From Dromiciops gliroides (Eukaryota > Chordata > Mammalia > Microbiotheria > Microbiotheriidae): DNA of 64,000 nt. The stretch lies in the NCBI RefSeq assembly GCF_019393635.1, contig NC_057864.1:448509322-448573321 (forward strand), written 5' to 3'. The position numbers were made by a program, and so were the translations under genes. A model generated the notes under the pieces. That model saw nothing but the letters and a program-made list of their open reading frames with translations, made no database searches and had not been told where the DNA came from. How positions within the stretch are numbered: position 1 is the stretch's first letter; every line of letters starts with the position of its first letter. Of the stretch, positions 1-10,186 are shown piece by piece.

Positions 1-560
1 GTAAACTGAAGAGATTACCAAACAAGATAATATAGACAGGGCCCAGGATACATTGTTAGGGGGTGCCCATCGTTACTGGATGTGATATGGATGATGATCC
101 ATCAAAAGTGACTCTGAAGGAGTGATCAGGCAAGCACAAGGAAAAGTAAAAGAGAAAAGCATTATGAAAACCCCAAAAGGAGAGTGTATTCAGGAGGAGA
201 AAGTGATCAATACTTGTCTGACAAACTTAATGAACAAAGCTTAAACAGGCATTTCAATAGGGTATCTGCAAAAGAAACAACATAGTAAAAATATGCCAGT
301 CCTTTGGTAGTGGCAGAACAATGGTCACAGACACCATGTTTTGGAGCCAGAAGGAGCCTTATGGGACATCTGATCTAATCTGTCCACTTTGAGGAGGAGG
401 AGGAGGAGGTACAGAGAGATCAGGTGACCTGCTCATGGTCACATAGCTATGCATATGATGTCTAGAAAGCTTCAGTCATCTTCAGAATCCTCCAAGGGAT
501 TCATCATCTAAACCCAGCAATCACAGTATAAGAATTAATATGGTGGGGGGGGGGGGCCCG
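1..560. other. Intergenic, little recognised
   Basis: No coding signal. A weak antisense MIR-like piece lies around 370-520 (TGGTCACATAGCTATG). A G run of 14 at 543-556 precedes the first SINE. Confidence 0.5.
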
Positions 561-562
561 CA

Positions 563-708
563 GGGGAGCAGCGAGGTGGCACTGCAGTGAATAAAGCACC
601 AGCTCTGGATTCAGGAGAACCTGAGTTCAAATCTGGTCTCAGACACTTGACACTTATTAGTGTGACCCTGAGCAAGTCACTTAACCCTCATTACTCTGAA
701 AAAAAAAT
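563..708 (+). repeat. tRNA-derived marsupial SINE (WSINE/WALLSI type)
   Basis: Head GGGGAGCAGCGAGGTGGCAC, body with TGAGTTCAAATCTGG and GTGTGACCCTGAGCAAGTCA, then an A tail. The family is tRNA-like with A and B box regions; the family name is my best guess. Confidence 0.85.
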
Positions 709-897
709 TAATGCCATTGCCCTGTTTGATTTCTCTGCAGCAAACACGTCCACCTTTCCTGCCATAGTTGGACCTCACCCAAGCTCTTCCATATGGTGAA
801 TAATGTTGCAAGAACAATAATAACAGCTTACATCTGTATAGCCAGCCCTGAAAGGTTAATAAGAACATCATCAATGCCATGATGATGATGCTCATAA

Positions 898-1138
898 TAA
901 CTAGAATTTTTCTAGCTCTTTGGCAAAGTACTTTATATATGTTAACTCATTTGAACCTAAGAACAACCCTATGAAGTAGGTACTATTATTATCCCCATTT
1001 TACAGATGAAGAAACAGAGGCACAGAGCCATTAGGTAGTTTTCCCTGGTGTCACACAGCTAGGGGAGTGTCTGAGGCAGGATTTGAATTCAGATATTCAT
1101 GATTCCAAGTCCTGCACCCTGTCTACCGCACCACCTAG
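898..1138 (-). repeat. MIR SINE, antisense
   Basis: Shows the reversed MIR core: ATCCCCATTTTACAGATGAA, then TCACACAGCTAG and GCACCACCTAGCTG. Confidence 0.75.
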
Positions 1139-1439
1139 CTGTAAGGCTTTGTCCCATTTGATCTTCAGAGCAACCTTCGAGGGGTTTGTCCAGCAGATAT
1201 TCTTGCTATTATTATTACTACCATTGTGCTGATGAAGAAAACAAGGTAATTGGCAGAGCCAGGTATTCTCAGTAAGTCCAGGTCTCATTCTGCCCCACTA
1301 CAGTATTTTTCTAATGAGATACTATCTACCCAGGTCAGTCTTGCATTCCTCATTTGCACTTATTTCCCATTTTTGTTAGAATGATCAAAGTGTGAAACGA
1401 GGTTATTGTCTGGGGTTTATCTCTGGGCGGTGGGCTGGA

Positions 1440-1449
1440 CTCTGTGTGT

Positions 1450-1495
<46 letters not shown>
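1440..1495 (+). repeat. (TG)n microsatellite
   Basis: About 27 TG units with one TA interruption near the start, followed by a short purine-rich AGACAGAGAGAC tract to about 1526. Confidence 0.95.
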
Positions 1496-1501
<6 letters not shown>

Positions 1502-1674
1502 CAAAGACAGACAGAGAGACAGAGAGCAGATATCTCAAGTCCATGGTTTATTGGGGCAATATTTGAATCACAAAATCTTAGAGTTCAAAACAAAACAAAA
1601 CTTTACAGATCTTCTATTCTAAAGCTGAACTGGAATCCCTTCTAAAATGTACCCAGAATGTGGTCCATACTTTG

Positions 1675-1740
1675 ATCTCCAGTGACAAGGAATTCCCTAC
1701 CTCCCGAGGCAGACCATTCTACTTTTAGACAGATCTAATA
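1675..1740 (-). repeat. L3/CR1-like LINE fragment, antisense
   Basis: CCCTACCTCCCGAGGCAGACC and CATTCTACTTTTAGACAG recur in longer copies of this ancient repeat at 28500-29000 and 54390-54600. Confidence 0.4.
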
Positions 1741-1742
1741 AC

Positions 1743-1773
<31 letters not shown>

Positions 1774-1776
1774 CAC
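1741..1776 (+). repeat. (AAAAC)n simple repeat
   Basis: Seven or so units of AAAAC. Confidence 0.9.
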
Positions 1777-1853
1777 ATACATTTACCTATCACTTTAAGT
1801 TCACCTCACAAGTGTGGTAGAAACGACGTTTGTTTTGTTGTAGCCTGATTCAA

Positions 1854-2222
1854 TGTCAGCTCCCCCTGAGCTGAAATAATTTGTTGTTGCACACCAAGCT
1901 GGACTCCCTGTGTGTCCTTAGGAGGAAAGTCTAGTTTTTGCCAGGTTAGGACAATGCTTGTGCAGCTTCAGTCTTTTGCAGATAAGAGGACCTTCCTGTC
2001 TTCATAGTTTAGTAGTTCTCAAGGCAAAAGAATGAGGCTTTTGCCATGGCTCCGTCCTGCATCTGTGCTGCTCTGTTCCTTCCCCCATTTTACTCCCTTT
2101 CTGTGTATCCCTCTCCTCCCTTTGTCCTGCTATTATAAAAGTGTAAACTTCTATAAAAACTTTGAATCCATTGAGTTCCCATACATATTCATTTCTCTTG
2201 TAATAAACCTGATTCAGTTCCT
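1854..2222 (+). mobile_element. Solo LTR, ERV type, copy 1
   Basis: About 370 bases sharing strong similarity with 3971-4785. It contains TATAAAAG at 2134-2141 and AATAAA at 2202-2207, the U3-R order of a retroviral LTR, and may start with TGTCAGC at 1854. The right end is uncertain. No retroviral genes lie next to it. Confidence 0.6.
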
Positions 2223-2661
2223 TTAAGGGAACAAGGTGAGAATCTTTAGGATTTGGCTAATTCAAAATCTTCCTTGTAATTTAAGGTATAAAAAGCCTAG
2301 CCCTTGGTAATATCAGGCTTCCCGAGATATGGTGGAATTTTCACTTTTCAGCTGGATATCTATTTGATCCACTATTGCTTCCTTTGCAATTTTGGAAGCA
2401 AAAGAGAACAGTATCTATTTTTTTTATTATATCCTCCTCATCTTTTATTACAAGTAAAAATTATTTTATTGCGTTTTATGGTCCATGAATATTTCATTGC
2501 ATTCCAGTCCTGAGACTGAATTGCTAGGTTGGACTGAATTAGGCCTAGACCAGAAAGATCACCCTCATAGGCAGTATTATTAGCATTCCCATTTGGAGTG
2601 AGAGTTTGGTAATTTTCCCATGATCTAAAGTAGGAATTAAATCTAGGTCTCCTGACTGATT

Positions 2662-2898
2662 GGTATAGTGGATAGAGTGTGGAGCCTAGAGTTAGGAAGA
2701 CTCAGTTTTCTGAGTTCAAATCTGGACTCAGACACTTCCTATCTGTGTGACTCTAGGCAAGTCACTTCACCCTGTTTACCTCAGTGTCCTCATCTGTCAA
2801 ATGAGCTGGAGAAGGAAATCACAAACCACTCCAGTATCTTTGCTAAAAAAAATACCAAACAGGGTCATGGAGAGTTAGAAACAACTAAAAAACTGAAC
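2662..2898 (+). repeat. MAR1-type SINE with RTE/BovB-like tail
   Basis: tRNA-like head (TATAGTGGATAGAGTGTGG) followed by CTGTTTACCTCAGTGTCCTC and the RTE-derived end GAGCTGGAGAAGGAAATC...CAAACCACTCCAGTATC. The tail suggests mobilisation by an RTE LINE. Confidence 0.75.
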
Positions 2899-2899
2899 T

Positions 2900-3965
2900 C
2901 CTGACTCAAGTTACAATACACATTTTGCTATACTGTAGTGGTGCTTAACTTTTAGGAAACTGTTCTTTACAATCAGCCTAATAAATTTAATTATTCCTCC
3001 ATATAACAGTCATTGAGATCCTTTAAGACAGTTATTATCATTTCCTCCCTCGTGATCATCAACAACAGAGATAGAGAAGAAATATTCAATTATCATGTTT
3101 CTCTGCCAAAAAGAATTAGTTTTGGACTAGGCAGGTTAGAACAAAAATGGCTACAACAAAAACAAATTGAGAGATAATAAGAGTACACCTTCTTACCCTC
3201 AATGAATTCAAAGCCCAGTTATTTGAAAGACCAAGGCCCAATGGGAAGAGAAGAAACAAAGGAATAGAGATTGGTAAATGTGCCTATTTTCAAAGACGGT
3301 AAAGTCTTTGGTTGCAGGGGAGGGGAGGCACGTAAAAGATAATATTAAAAGGGTAAAGTATGGATATTTACAAAAGGAAGCACTGATCACTGATGCATGA
3401 CATCAATAGGTCACATGAGACTAACTTCATTTTCTTGGTTCACAGAGTATCTAGACTGGTAGATTTCAACACACTGTAAAGAAATGAGCCCTTTGACAGA
3501 CTGTGAAAGTGAAAACTGTGGAGCCCTTCTCAGAATAATGTTTTTGAATGCATAAAATAAGATACATTGGACTACAAAGGAAATCAGTTATGTTGACATA
3601 AAAGTATATTTTTCCCATATAAGTTCATGGAACCCTTGAACTCTCTCTGCAGATCCCAGATTTAAAACCATTCTTATAAAGAGAAACTTCCCAATAATTA
3701 GAACTGCTCCAAACCCCTTGGGAAGTTATGGTCCTCCCCCACCCCACCCCCATCAGTGTAGATCTTTAAGCAAAAGCTAGATAAGTACTGTCTCTCCACG
3801 ATTTACTCCCCCACACACACCTGTCATCCCAGAAAGTGAAACCCTTGAGAGCAAAGACTGTCTTATTTTTCTATCTATATCCTACAGGGGGCTGTTGTCT
3901 TTTTCAGTTGCTGTACTCTCCAGAAACATTGGAGAGCACACAAGAGGCCCTAAATGTGCCAAGGA
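2900..3965. other. Intergenic, nothing recognised
   Basis: No gene, SINE or clear LINE piece. A C-rich run (CCCCCACCCCACCCCC) lies at 3737-3752. Confidence 0.45.
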
Positions 3966-3970
3966 CAAAT

Positions 3971-4785
3971 CTCCCCCTGAGCTGACATAATTTGTTGTTG
4001 TGCCCCAAGCTGGACTCCCTGTGTGTCCTTAGGGGTAAAGATTAGTCTGTGACAGGCTGGGATAATGCTTGTGCAACTGGGGTCCTTTGCAGATAACCAG
4101 ACTGTCAGGGTCGTGGACCAATGCCCTAACGACAGGGGTTAAGGATTGGAGATGATTAATCATTGGTACATCAGCACCACATTATGTGTGAAACTGTGTG
4201 CACTTTATTATCCAGGATATCTCAGTATTTATAGCAGAAAACCACAAATTTAATAAAATAAAATCTCTGCAAGAATAATTCTAGAGAATAAGAGTAATCT
4301 TTCAACCTTTCAGCCTTGACATGTCAGAACTTGTTCTAGGCTTTAACGGAGCAAGGGTTGTACAGCTGAGGCTTCGGACCCGGGAGGCCACCCAAGCATT
4401 GTCTCAGGAATTCAGGCCTTGACCACAAAGTTTCCTAGAAGACTTGCTGCCTCAGTGACCATGGCCCAAGCATGGGGAGGGGGAACTCGGTCAGAGGGGC
4501 AACAGAGAGCCTCCTGGGTTCCCCAACACCAGACCCTCTTCATAGTCTAACAATTCTCAAGGCAAAAAGAATGAGGTTTTGGCCATCACTCTACCCCTCC
4601 CTGTGGGGAATGGTCTTGCTCTCCTGCACCTGTGCTACATGGTCCCCTTCCCGTGTTATATACACCCCTTCCTGGTATCCCCTTCCTCCCTTTTCCCTGC
4701 TATTATAAAAGTGTAAACTTCTTTTAAAACCTTGAATCTCTTGGGTCCCCATGCATGTTCATTTTTCTTGTAATAAACCTGGTTT
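3971..4785 (+). mobile_element. Solo LTR, ERV type, copy 2, interrupted
   Basis: Second copy of the 1854-2222 LTR: CTCCCCCTGAGCTGA start, TATAAAA at 4704 and AATAAA at 4772-4777 at the same spacing. It is split by another LTR (4103-4528) and its right end is broken by two SINEs. The part after the SINEs may extend the LTR to about 5140 (CCTGTTGACA). Confidence 0.6.
4103..4528 (-). mobile_element. Solo LTR nested in another LTR, 6-bp target duplication
   Basis: 426 bases starting TGTCAGGG and ending CCCCAACA, so TGT...ACA termini, flanked by the direct repeat CCAGAC at 4097-4102 and 4529-4534. Read on the - strand it runs TGTTGGGG...CCTGACA with TATAAATA (4226-4233) and AATAAA (4204-4209). 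The element is missing from copy 1 of the host LTR. Confidence 0.8.
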
Positions 4786-4788
4786 TCA

Positions 4789-4921
4789 GGGCAGCTAAGT
4801 GGTGCAGTGGATAGAGCACTGGCCCTGAAGTTGGGAGGACCTGAGTTCAATTCTCAGCTCAGACACTTACCAGCTGTATGACCCTTGGCAAGTCACTTAA
4901 CCCCAATTGCCTTTAAAAAAT
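4789..4921 (+). repeat. tRNA-derived SINE
   Basis: Head GGGCAGCTAAGTGGTGCAG, end CCCCAATTGCCTTTAAAAAA. Inserted next to the LTR poly(A) region; shares its target sequence with the next copy. Confidence 0.9.
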
Positions 4922-4933
4922 AAGCCTGGTCGG

Positions 4934-5088
4934 GGGCAGCTAGGTGGTACAGTGGATAGAGCACCGGCCCTGGATTTAGGAGGACCTGAGTTCAAATCCG
5001 GCCTCAGACACTTAACAATTACTAGCTGTGTGACCCTGGGCAAGTCACTTAACCCCAATTGCCTCACCAAAAAAAATTTTTTTTAAAT
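4934..5088 (+). repeat. tRNA-derived SINE, second in tandem
   Basis: Complete copy with CAATTGCCTCACC end and A/T tail. The flank AATAARCCTGGT appears before the first copy, between the two and after this one. Confidence 0.9.
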
Positions 5089-5299
5089 AAGCCTGGTTTT
5101 CAAAACATGAGTCTCATGACATTGTGATTGCCTGTTGACAATCCCTAGCACTTAGCTTGGTGCACTGCACTTAATAAATTCTTGCTTCATTCATTCATGA
5201 CTAAGTGTCAGGGATGTCAGAGAGAGTCCCCAATTAGGTAAAGATTTGACTAGATGACTCGTGAACCATAGGTTATAGCTGCAAGGTACTGTGGAGAAG

Positions 5300-5445
5300 C
5301 ACCCAGCCCATTCTCTTTATTTTACAGAGGAGGAAGTAGATGCCCAGGGAGTTGGGATGACTTGTCCAAAGTCACGCAGCAAGTGACCAGGCTAATCAGC
5401 AAGGTTTCTGACACCAGAGTCATCAACCTGCAACACGGCCCAATC
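5300..5445 (-). repeat. MIR-like SINE, antisense
   Basis: TTTATTTTACAGAGGAGGAA followed by CTTGTCCAAAGTCACGCAGC, a diverged reversed MIR core. Confidence 0.55.
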
Positions 5446-5449
5446 TCCA

Positions 5450-6360
5450 TCTCTGAAATTCTGATTTATCCTGCCTCCCTGAGTCACTTCTCGAGATTGA
5501 TCCATCCATTCTAGGCACTAGGGATGAGGGAGACAGGAGAGTGCTCAGAGCACGGACGGCGTGGGCTCAGTTTGCTGTCCGCAGTGACTCTGTCTGGGGA
5601 TAAGGCAAAGCAGATGTTATAAATGTTATCTGACATGCAGTCCAAAAGCCAAACTGTCTGGGGAGAAAAAAGAGCCAGCTAGGTGGCCGACCACACGATG
5701 GCAGCAGAAACTTGTAAATGAAAGGAAATCCTGGTCTACTTTGCCTTGTTTTCACCGAATTAGGTCTGCTTCTCAACAGCTCAGGTGAATCAGAAACCTT
5801 AGTGGGATTATCTAAACACATTAGAGCGGCCACCCAATAAGGACCCAATTCTTAGAGGATGCTCAGTTTTGCCCTTCCTAACGAGTTATGTGCCAGCGTT
5901 CCCTGCCTGGTTCTGTCATACAGAACCTCCTGGCAAGCTGTGGTTTGGGGATGGAGACATTTTCTAATTAGTTGGACTTGGGGAGGCAAGGTAAGAAGAG
6001 AAGGGCTTCCCTCACAGGGAACTGAGATTGAATAGCAAAGGGAGCAAGTCCATCGTTGAGTCTCCTTTTCCTTCTTGGTGGTTAGTAAGGCCAGAAGGGT
6101 CTCACTAGTGAGCAGCCAGGTGAGCTCCCTTGCCATCTGGCCCAATATGACCGTCTGTGACCACCTTGTGCTTCCGCTTTTGAGATTATTCTTCCCTGAT
6201 TTTAGGTTAATGAGTATTCCTGGAAAGGAAATGCCTGAGCAAGAAACCCTATGAATTCAAAAATCAATCCGGCCCTCATCAGAAGCAGTCTTAGTGACCA
6301 ACAGAGGAAGTGCCTGCTACAAATGTAGGAAAAGTCACCATGTCAATTCGAACACAGCAC
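5450..6360. other. Intergenic, unclassified
   Basis: No repeat recognised. Two adjoining open frames on the - strand (6145-5852 and 5848-5567) encode about 90 residues each with no recognisable domain, and are most likely chance. Confidence 0.4.
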
Positions 6361-6400
6361 CAGGAAAGAGACTGAAAGAGCTACATCATCCTCCCCAAAC

Positions 6401-6425
6401 ACACACACACACACACACACACACT
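6401..6425 (+). repeat. (CA)n microsatellite
   Basis: Twelve AC units directly before the tail end of an antisense SINE. Confidence 0.9.
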
Positions 6426-6439
6426 TCCCCCCCAACCCC

Positions 6440-6574
6440 CAGGGCAATGAGGGTTAAGTGACTTGTCCAGGGTCACACAGCTAGTAAGTGTCAAATATGT
6501 GAAGCTGGATTTGAACTCAGGTGCTCCAGAATCCAGGGCTGGCTCTTTATCCACTGAGCCACCTAGCTGCCCCT
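6440..6574 (-). repeat. tRNA-derived SINE, antisense
   Basis: GGGCAATGAGGGTTAAGTGA start to CACCTAGCTGCCCC end. Confidence 0.9.
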
Positions 6575-8410
6575 ACACACGCACTTTTAAAGCAAATTTA
6601 CTTCCTCTACCTTCCCCAGAGACTAAAGTGGGAGGATCTGGGAGAGAAGGATTATTTTTTCAGTGTGTTAGGGGGAGGGGGAATAGGTTTGCATATTTGC
6701 AATACCTTTGGAAGTAAATGCATTCCCTTTCGCAGACTCCACTGTGTTACACCAAGCCCCACACATAGTCTCCCGTAGGATGAGGACTGTACCCCCCACA
6801 TGGAGGGGGCTGGGGGTTGTCATTGTGTGGTTGGAGGAGAGGCAGAAGAGACATTTCTGGCAACTTCTCTCTCCACCCTACTCTAAGAAAGACTTTTATT
6901 CCTGCAAGGGGGTGGGGGGTGGGGAGTAAGAAGTTATTCATGAGGCTGCTCTCTGCTCTCCTTAGAGAGAATATACCTGACTTGAATTCTATCTATCTGC
7001 TCCCCTAAATATTGTTAGTTTAGGGGATACAATTAGGTTCTATCCAACTTCTGATAACCATACCATTATTTGGGAGAAGGGAGACCCCACACTTCACTTC
7101 CAAGGCTTGATCCCTTTTCCACCAAATACCAGTTCCACAATGAACACACAGAATGAATAGCAATTATCAAAGAGATCCTGTTCATCCATTTCAGTAGCAA
7201 AACAGAAGTCAGCCATGATACATAGAATATGTATCATACAATACTGAGCAAAGTTCTCCTATTGGGAACAAGATAACTCAGGTAAATCAAGAGAAAGTCT
7301 TAGATCTCACCCAAGGGGAAGTTCTGGCGATAGGGACATGTTGGAGATTGTCAGCTCCTCTTACGTCTTTTCAGAGTCTTTTCCTTCAGCAACCTGAAAT
7401 AGGAATGACCTCTTCCATCTTCCCTTTCAAAACTGGAAGCCAGAAGTACCCCAAGAGACTTGACATTTGAAGAGTCTCAAAGAGGACTTGAAGAAGGCTG
7501 GAAATCTCCAGCCTGACCAACTCCACTTCATCCTTCATACAAAGCAGGGCATTCATCTCCATCTATGAGAAAGGAATCATACCAATGGGCTTTTAAATTT
7601 AGCTGGGTATGTATTGAATCTTTTTATTTTTGAAGACTCATGGATCTCATCAGGAAGTAATATTTCAGAGAAGCTCCTCCAAAAAGGGACATGTTCTTGG
7701 GCTTTATGAAATCATTTCAATATCACCGGAAAAGAGGAGAATTCTCAAGACCTTACCATTTAAAGGGAACCCTTCTTCTATTTGGACCTTGCATAAGACA
7801 CCTTTCATTGTACTGATAAACACCTTTGGTGAACATATATCTCCCTGCTTTCTGCCTTACTCAGACAATCAGGGAGTCATTGAACAGTTATCCCTATGGT
7901 TGCCTTTTTATTTTTCAAATAATACTGTTATCAACATATGCACAAGAAACACTTCTTGTTGGGAGAGAAATCTTTAAGGTTGCATTTTGTTCTACTGAGT
8001 CAAATAAATGTCTGTAGCCAACAAACAAAAAAATAGTAGAATCCAGCATTCTCTGAACCCTTCAGTCAATTCTGTGCCTGTAGATTATGCTGCTGAAATT
8101 ATTTACGGTATATTTTTGGGGAGGTATGTGGACGGATTTGTTGGGAGCTTGGAAAATCACAGCCTTTCCTCCACCATCTTGGGTACACCCCAGAATCTAT
8201 TATTCTTCAGCTAGATCAGTAGAACTGGTTAAATAACCAATGTTACTCTTTGCCACTATGATAACTCATCAGATTATTTACAAAGATATTTCTGTTCTTA
8301 TATTTTAATTCTTGTATTTTAATCAAGAATATCTTCAATATGCAAATCAGAGCCACAACTAGGGTGAAGCAACTAGGACCAAGACACAGGCATCCTAGGA
8401 ACATACTTCC
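6575..8410. other. Intergenic, nothing recognised
   Basis: No SINE or LINE signature was seen. An open frame of about 115 codons ends at 7977 but has no recognisable domain or coding pattern. Confidence 0.4.
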
Positions 8411-8419
8411 TCATCATGG

Positions 8420-8590
8420 AGAACCTCTAACCCACCATCCCTACTCCTTTCCCACTTCTGTGCTTTCACTCATCATTTTCCCATTCCCTAGAATTTTCTC
8501 CTTCTTTGCCTGTTGAATTTCTACTCACCCCTTAAAACCAAATATTAAATGTCAGATCTTCCGTGAAATCTGTCCTGATCTTCCTTGACC
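8420..8590 (+). repeat. L2-like LINE 3' fragment
   Basis: CTTTGCCTGTTGAATTTCTACTC then TTCCGTGAAATCTGTCCTGA resembles the L2 3' end pattern. Confidence 0.35.
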
Positions 8591-8604
8591 AGGAGCATGC
8601 TGTA

Positions 8605-8995
8605 TATGTTTAACAACCAGCTCTCCAAAAATAAAATAAAAAAAATACCTGTATACATGATACATTTTTAAGTTTAATCTGCATTTATTAACATTTTCTC
8701 CAGCATTCTTTTAAATCAAGACAGTCAACCTAAAAAAGAAATCATGTCCTGGGGCAGCTAGGTGGCGCAGTAGATAAAGCACTGGCCCTGGATGCAGGAG
8801 GACTTGATTTCAAATCCAGCCTCAGACACTTGACACTTACTAGCTGTGTGACCCTGGGCAAGTCATTTAACCCTCATTGTCCAAGAAAGAAGAAAAATAA
8901 ATTACATCCTGATTTGAAGGTTTGCCTATTTCCAAAGTGTAAATGCTCACACTGAAAACTTAAGGATCTGCTTAAGAAAGTATGAACTGAGTCCA
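8605..8995 (+). repeat. Unclassified interspersed repeat, copy A
   Basis: Shares GTTTAACAAC, TTTAATCTG, TAACATTTTCTCCA and TTTGCCTATTTCCAA in order with 23390-23860. Split by a SINE at 8751-8885. Confidence 0.55.
8751..8885 (+). repeat. tRNA-derived SINE inside an older repeat
   Basis: Flanked by near-identical target copies AAATCATGTCCTG and AAATTACATCCTG. Confidence 0.9.
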
Positions 8996-9210
8996 GCACA
9001 CCCCTGCTTCCCCCCCTTGGACCTCACACTTTATTTTCCAACTCTCTTAGAACAGTTTTCACTTAATATTGCTTGAAGTAGTAAGTGTCTGAAGCAGAAC
9101 TGGCAACACCTATCTTCAGGTCCAATAATACAAGTAGCTATTAAACACCCGGATTGAGTTGAAATCTGCTGCCTGAAACATCCCGCCACTGTGGACAGAA
9201 CTCATCTCCA

Positions 9211-9300
9211 CAAATCCAGCCTCAGACACTTGACACTAGTTGTGTGACCCTGGGCAAGTCACTTAACCCTCATTGCCCCTCACAGGGAAAAAAAAAAAAA
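9211..9300 (+). repeat. 5'-truncated tRNA-derived SINE
   Basis: Only the 3' half remains (AATCCAGCCTCAGACACTTG to CATTGCCCC) with a 14-base A tail. Confidence 0.8.
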
Positions 9301-9309
9301 GAATGAAAG

Positions 9310-9790
9310 GAGAATCAGAAAGGCTTCCTATAGTAGGTGTGACTTTATAGGAGACTTGAAGGATACCAGGGAAGCCAAGAGGCAGCTGTGAGGAGGGAGA
9401 AAATTCCAGGCACCAGAGATAGCCAGGAATGAAACGCCTAGAGTCAGCAGACAGCCTTTCTTGTTGGAGAAAAATGGCAGAGGCCATCAAATCCCAGCTC
9501 TGCCTCATTATGACATTCGAGGAGACATTTCATCTCTCTGGGTCTTGGCTTACTCATATGTAAAATGAGGGGTCAGATTAGATAACCCCCTAAAATTCCT
9601 TCTAGCTCTTAATCTAAGTTAAGGAAATGACTGAAGACAAGGAAGGCCAGGAGCAAGGCTTTGCTGTCCGTAAGTGTGTGGTGGTAATAGGAACTGATTT
9701 AGCAGAGAGAAGGTAGGAGGGTATTCCAGGTTAGGGGAACAAAATAAACAGAAATTCAGGCATGGTACAACCAGGAGAAATAAGTGTAAG
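9310..9790 (+). repeat. Ancient LINE-derived fragments
   Basis: AGGAGGGAGAAAATTCCAGGC and related phrases (about 9330-9430, 9690-9790) recur at 41930, 44100 and 63070. A MIR-like + piece (TCATATGTAAAATGAGGGGTC) lies between, at 9520-9615. Confidence 0.4.
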
Positions 9791-9954
9791 TCTCTGGGTG
9801 GCAGATGTAAGAAAAAAACAATGAGATGAAATGAGTTGCCTCAGGAAGTGGTCCCCCTCAAGAGAAGTCTCCGAGGAAAAGCGAGTCGTAGAGAGTATTC
9901 TTGATCAGATATGTGTTGAACTGAGTGGTCTTCTTAGTCCCTTCCGACCCCGAG

Positions 9955-10186
9955 ATTCTTCATTTCTCACTCCCTCTCTTCCCCCTCTGACCCCCTGACC
10001 CCAAGCGTTCCTAACCGTCGGTGGGGCGCAGGCAGGTGAATCCAGGAGGGCCTGGAGATGAGCTAAGGAGCAGAGCCTCCGCAGCTTCGGCCAGAACAGA
10101 CAGTAGCGCCTAGTTGGTCGCAGCCTCGCCTGCACCTCTGCCACTTACTCCAGCAGAGGTTGCTACTTTTGATAGGTCCAGCCAGA
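9955..10186 (+). promoter_or_regulatory. Possible promoter / 5' UTR of the ADAM30-like gene
   Basis: Locally GC-rich, repeat-free stretch with several CG dinucleotides before the ADAM30-like start. A pyrimidine-rich CTTACTCCAG at about 10144-10153 could be a splice acceptor for an upstream 5' UTR exon. No TATA or CCAAT box is clear. Confidence 0.3.

Noticed and set aside
5567..6145. Two adjoining 90-codon frames on the - strand
   Set aside because: No domain, no promoter or splice context, different frames; taken as chance.
7630..7977. 115-codon open frame
   Set aside because: No recognisable domain, and the length is within chance for a 64 kb window.
10160..10186. Nine extra in-frame codons before the ADAM30-like ATG
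   Set aside because: They would need a TTG start; the ATG at 10187 has a strong Kozak context and gives a proper signal peptide.
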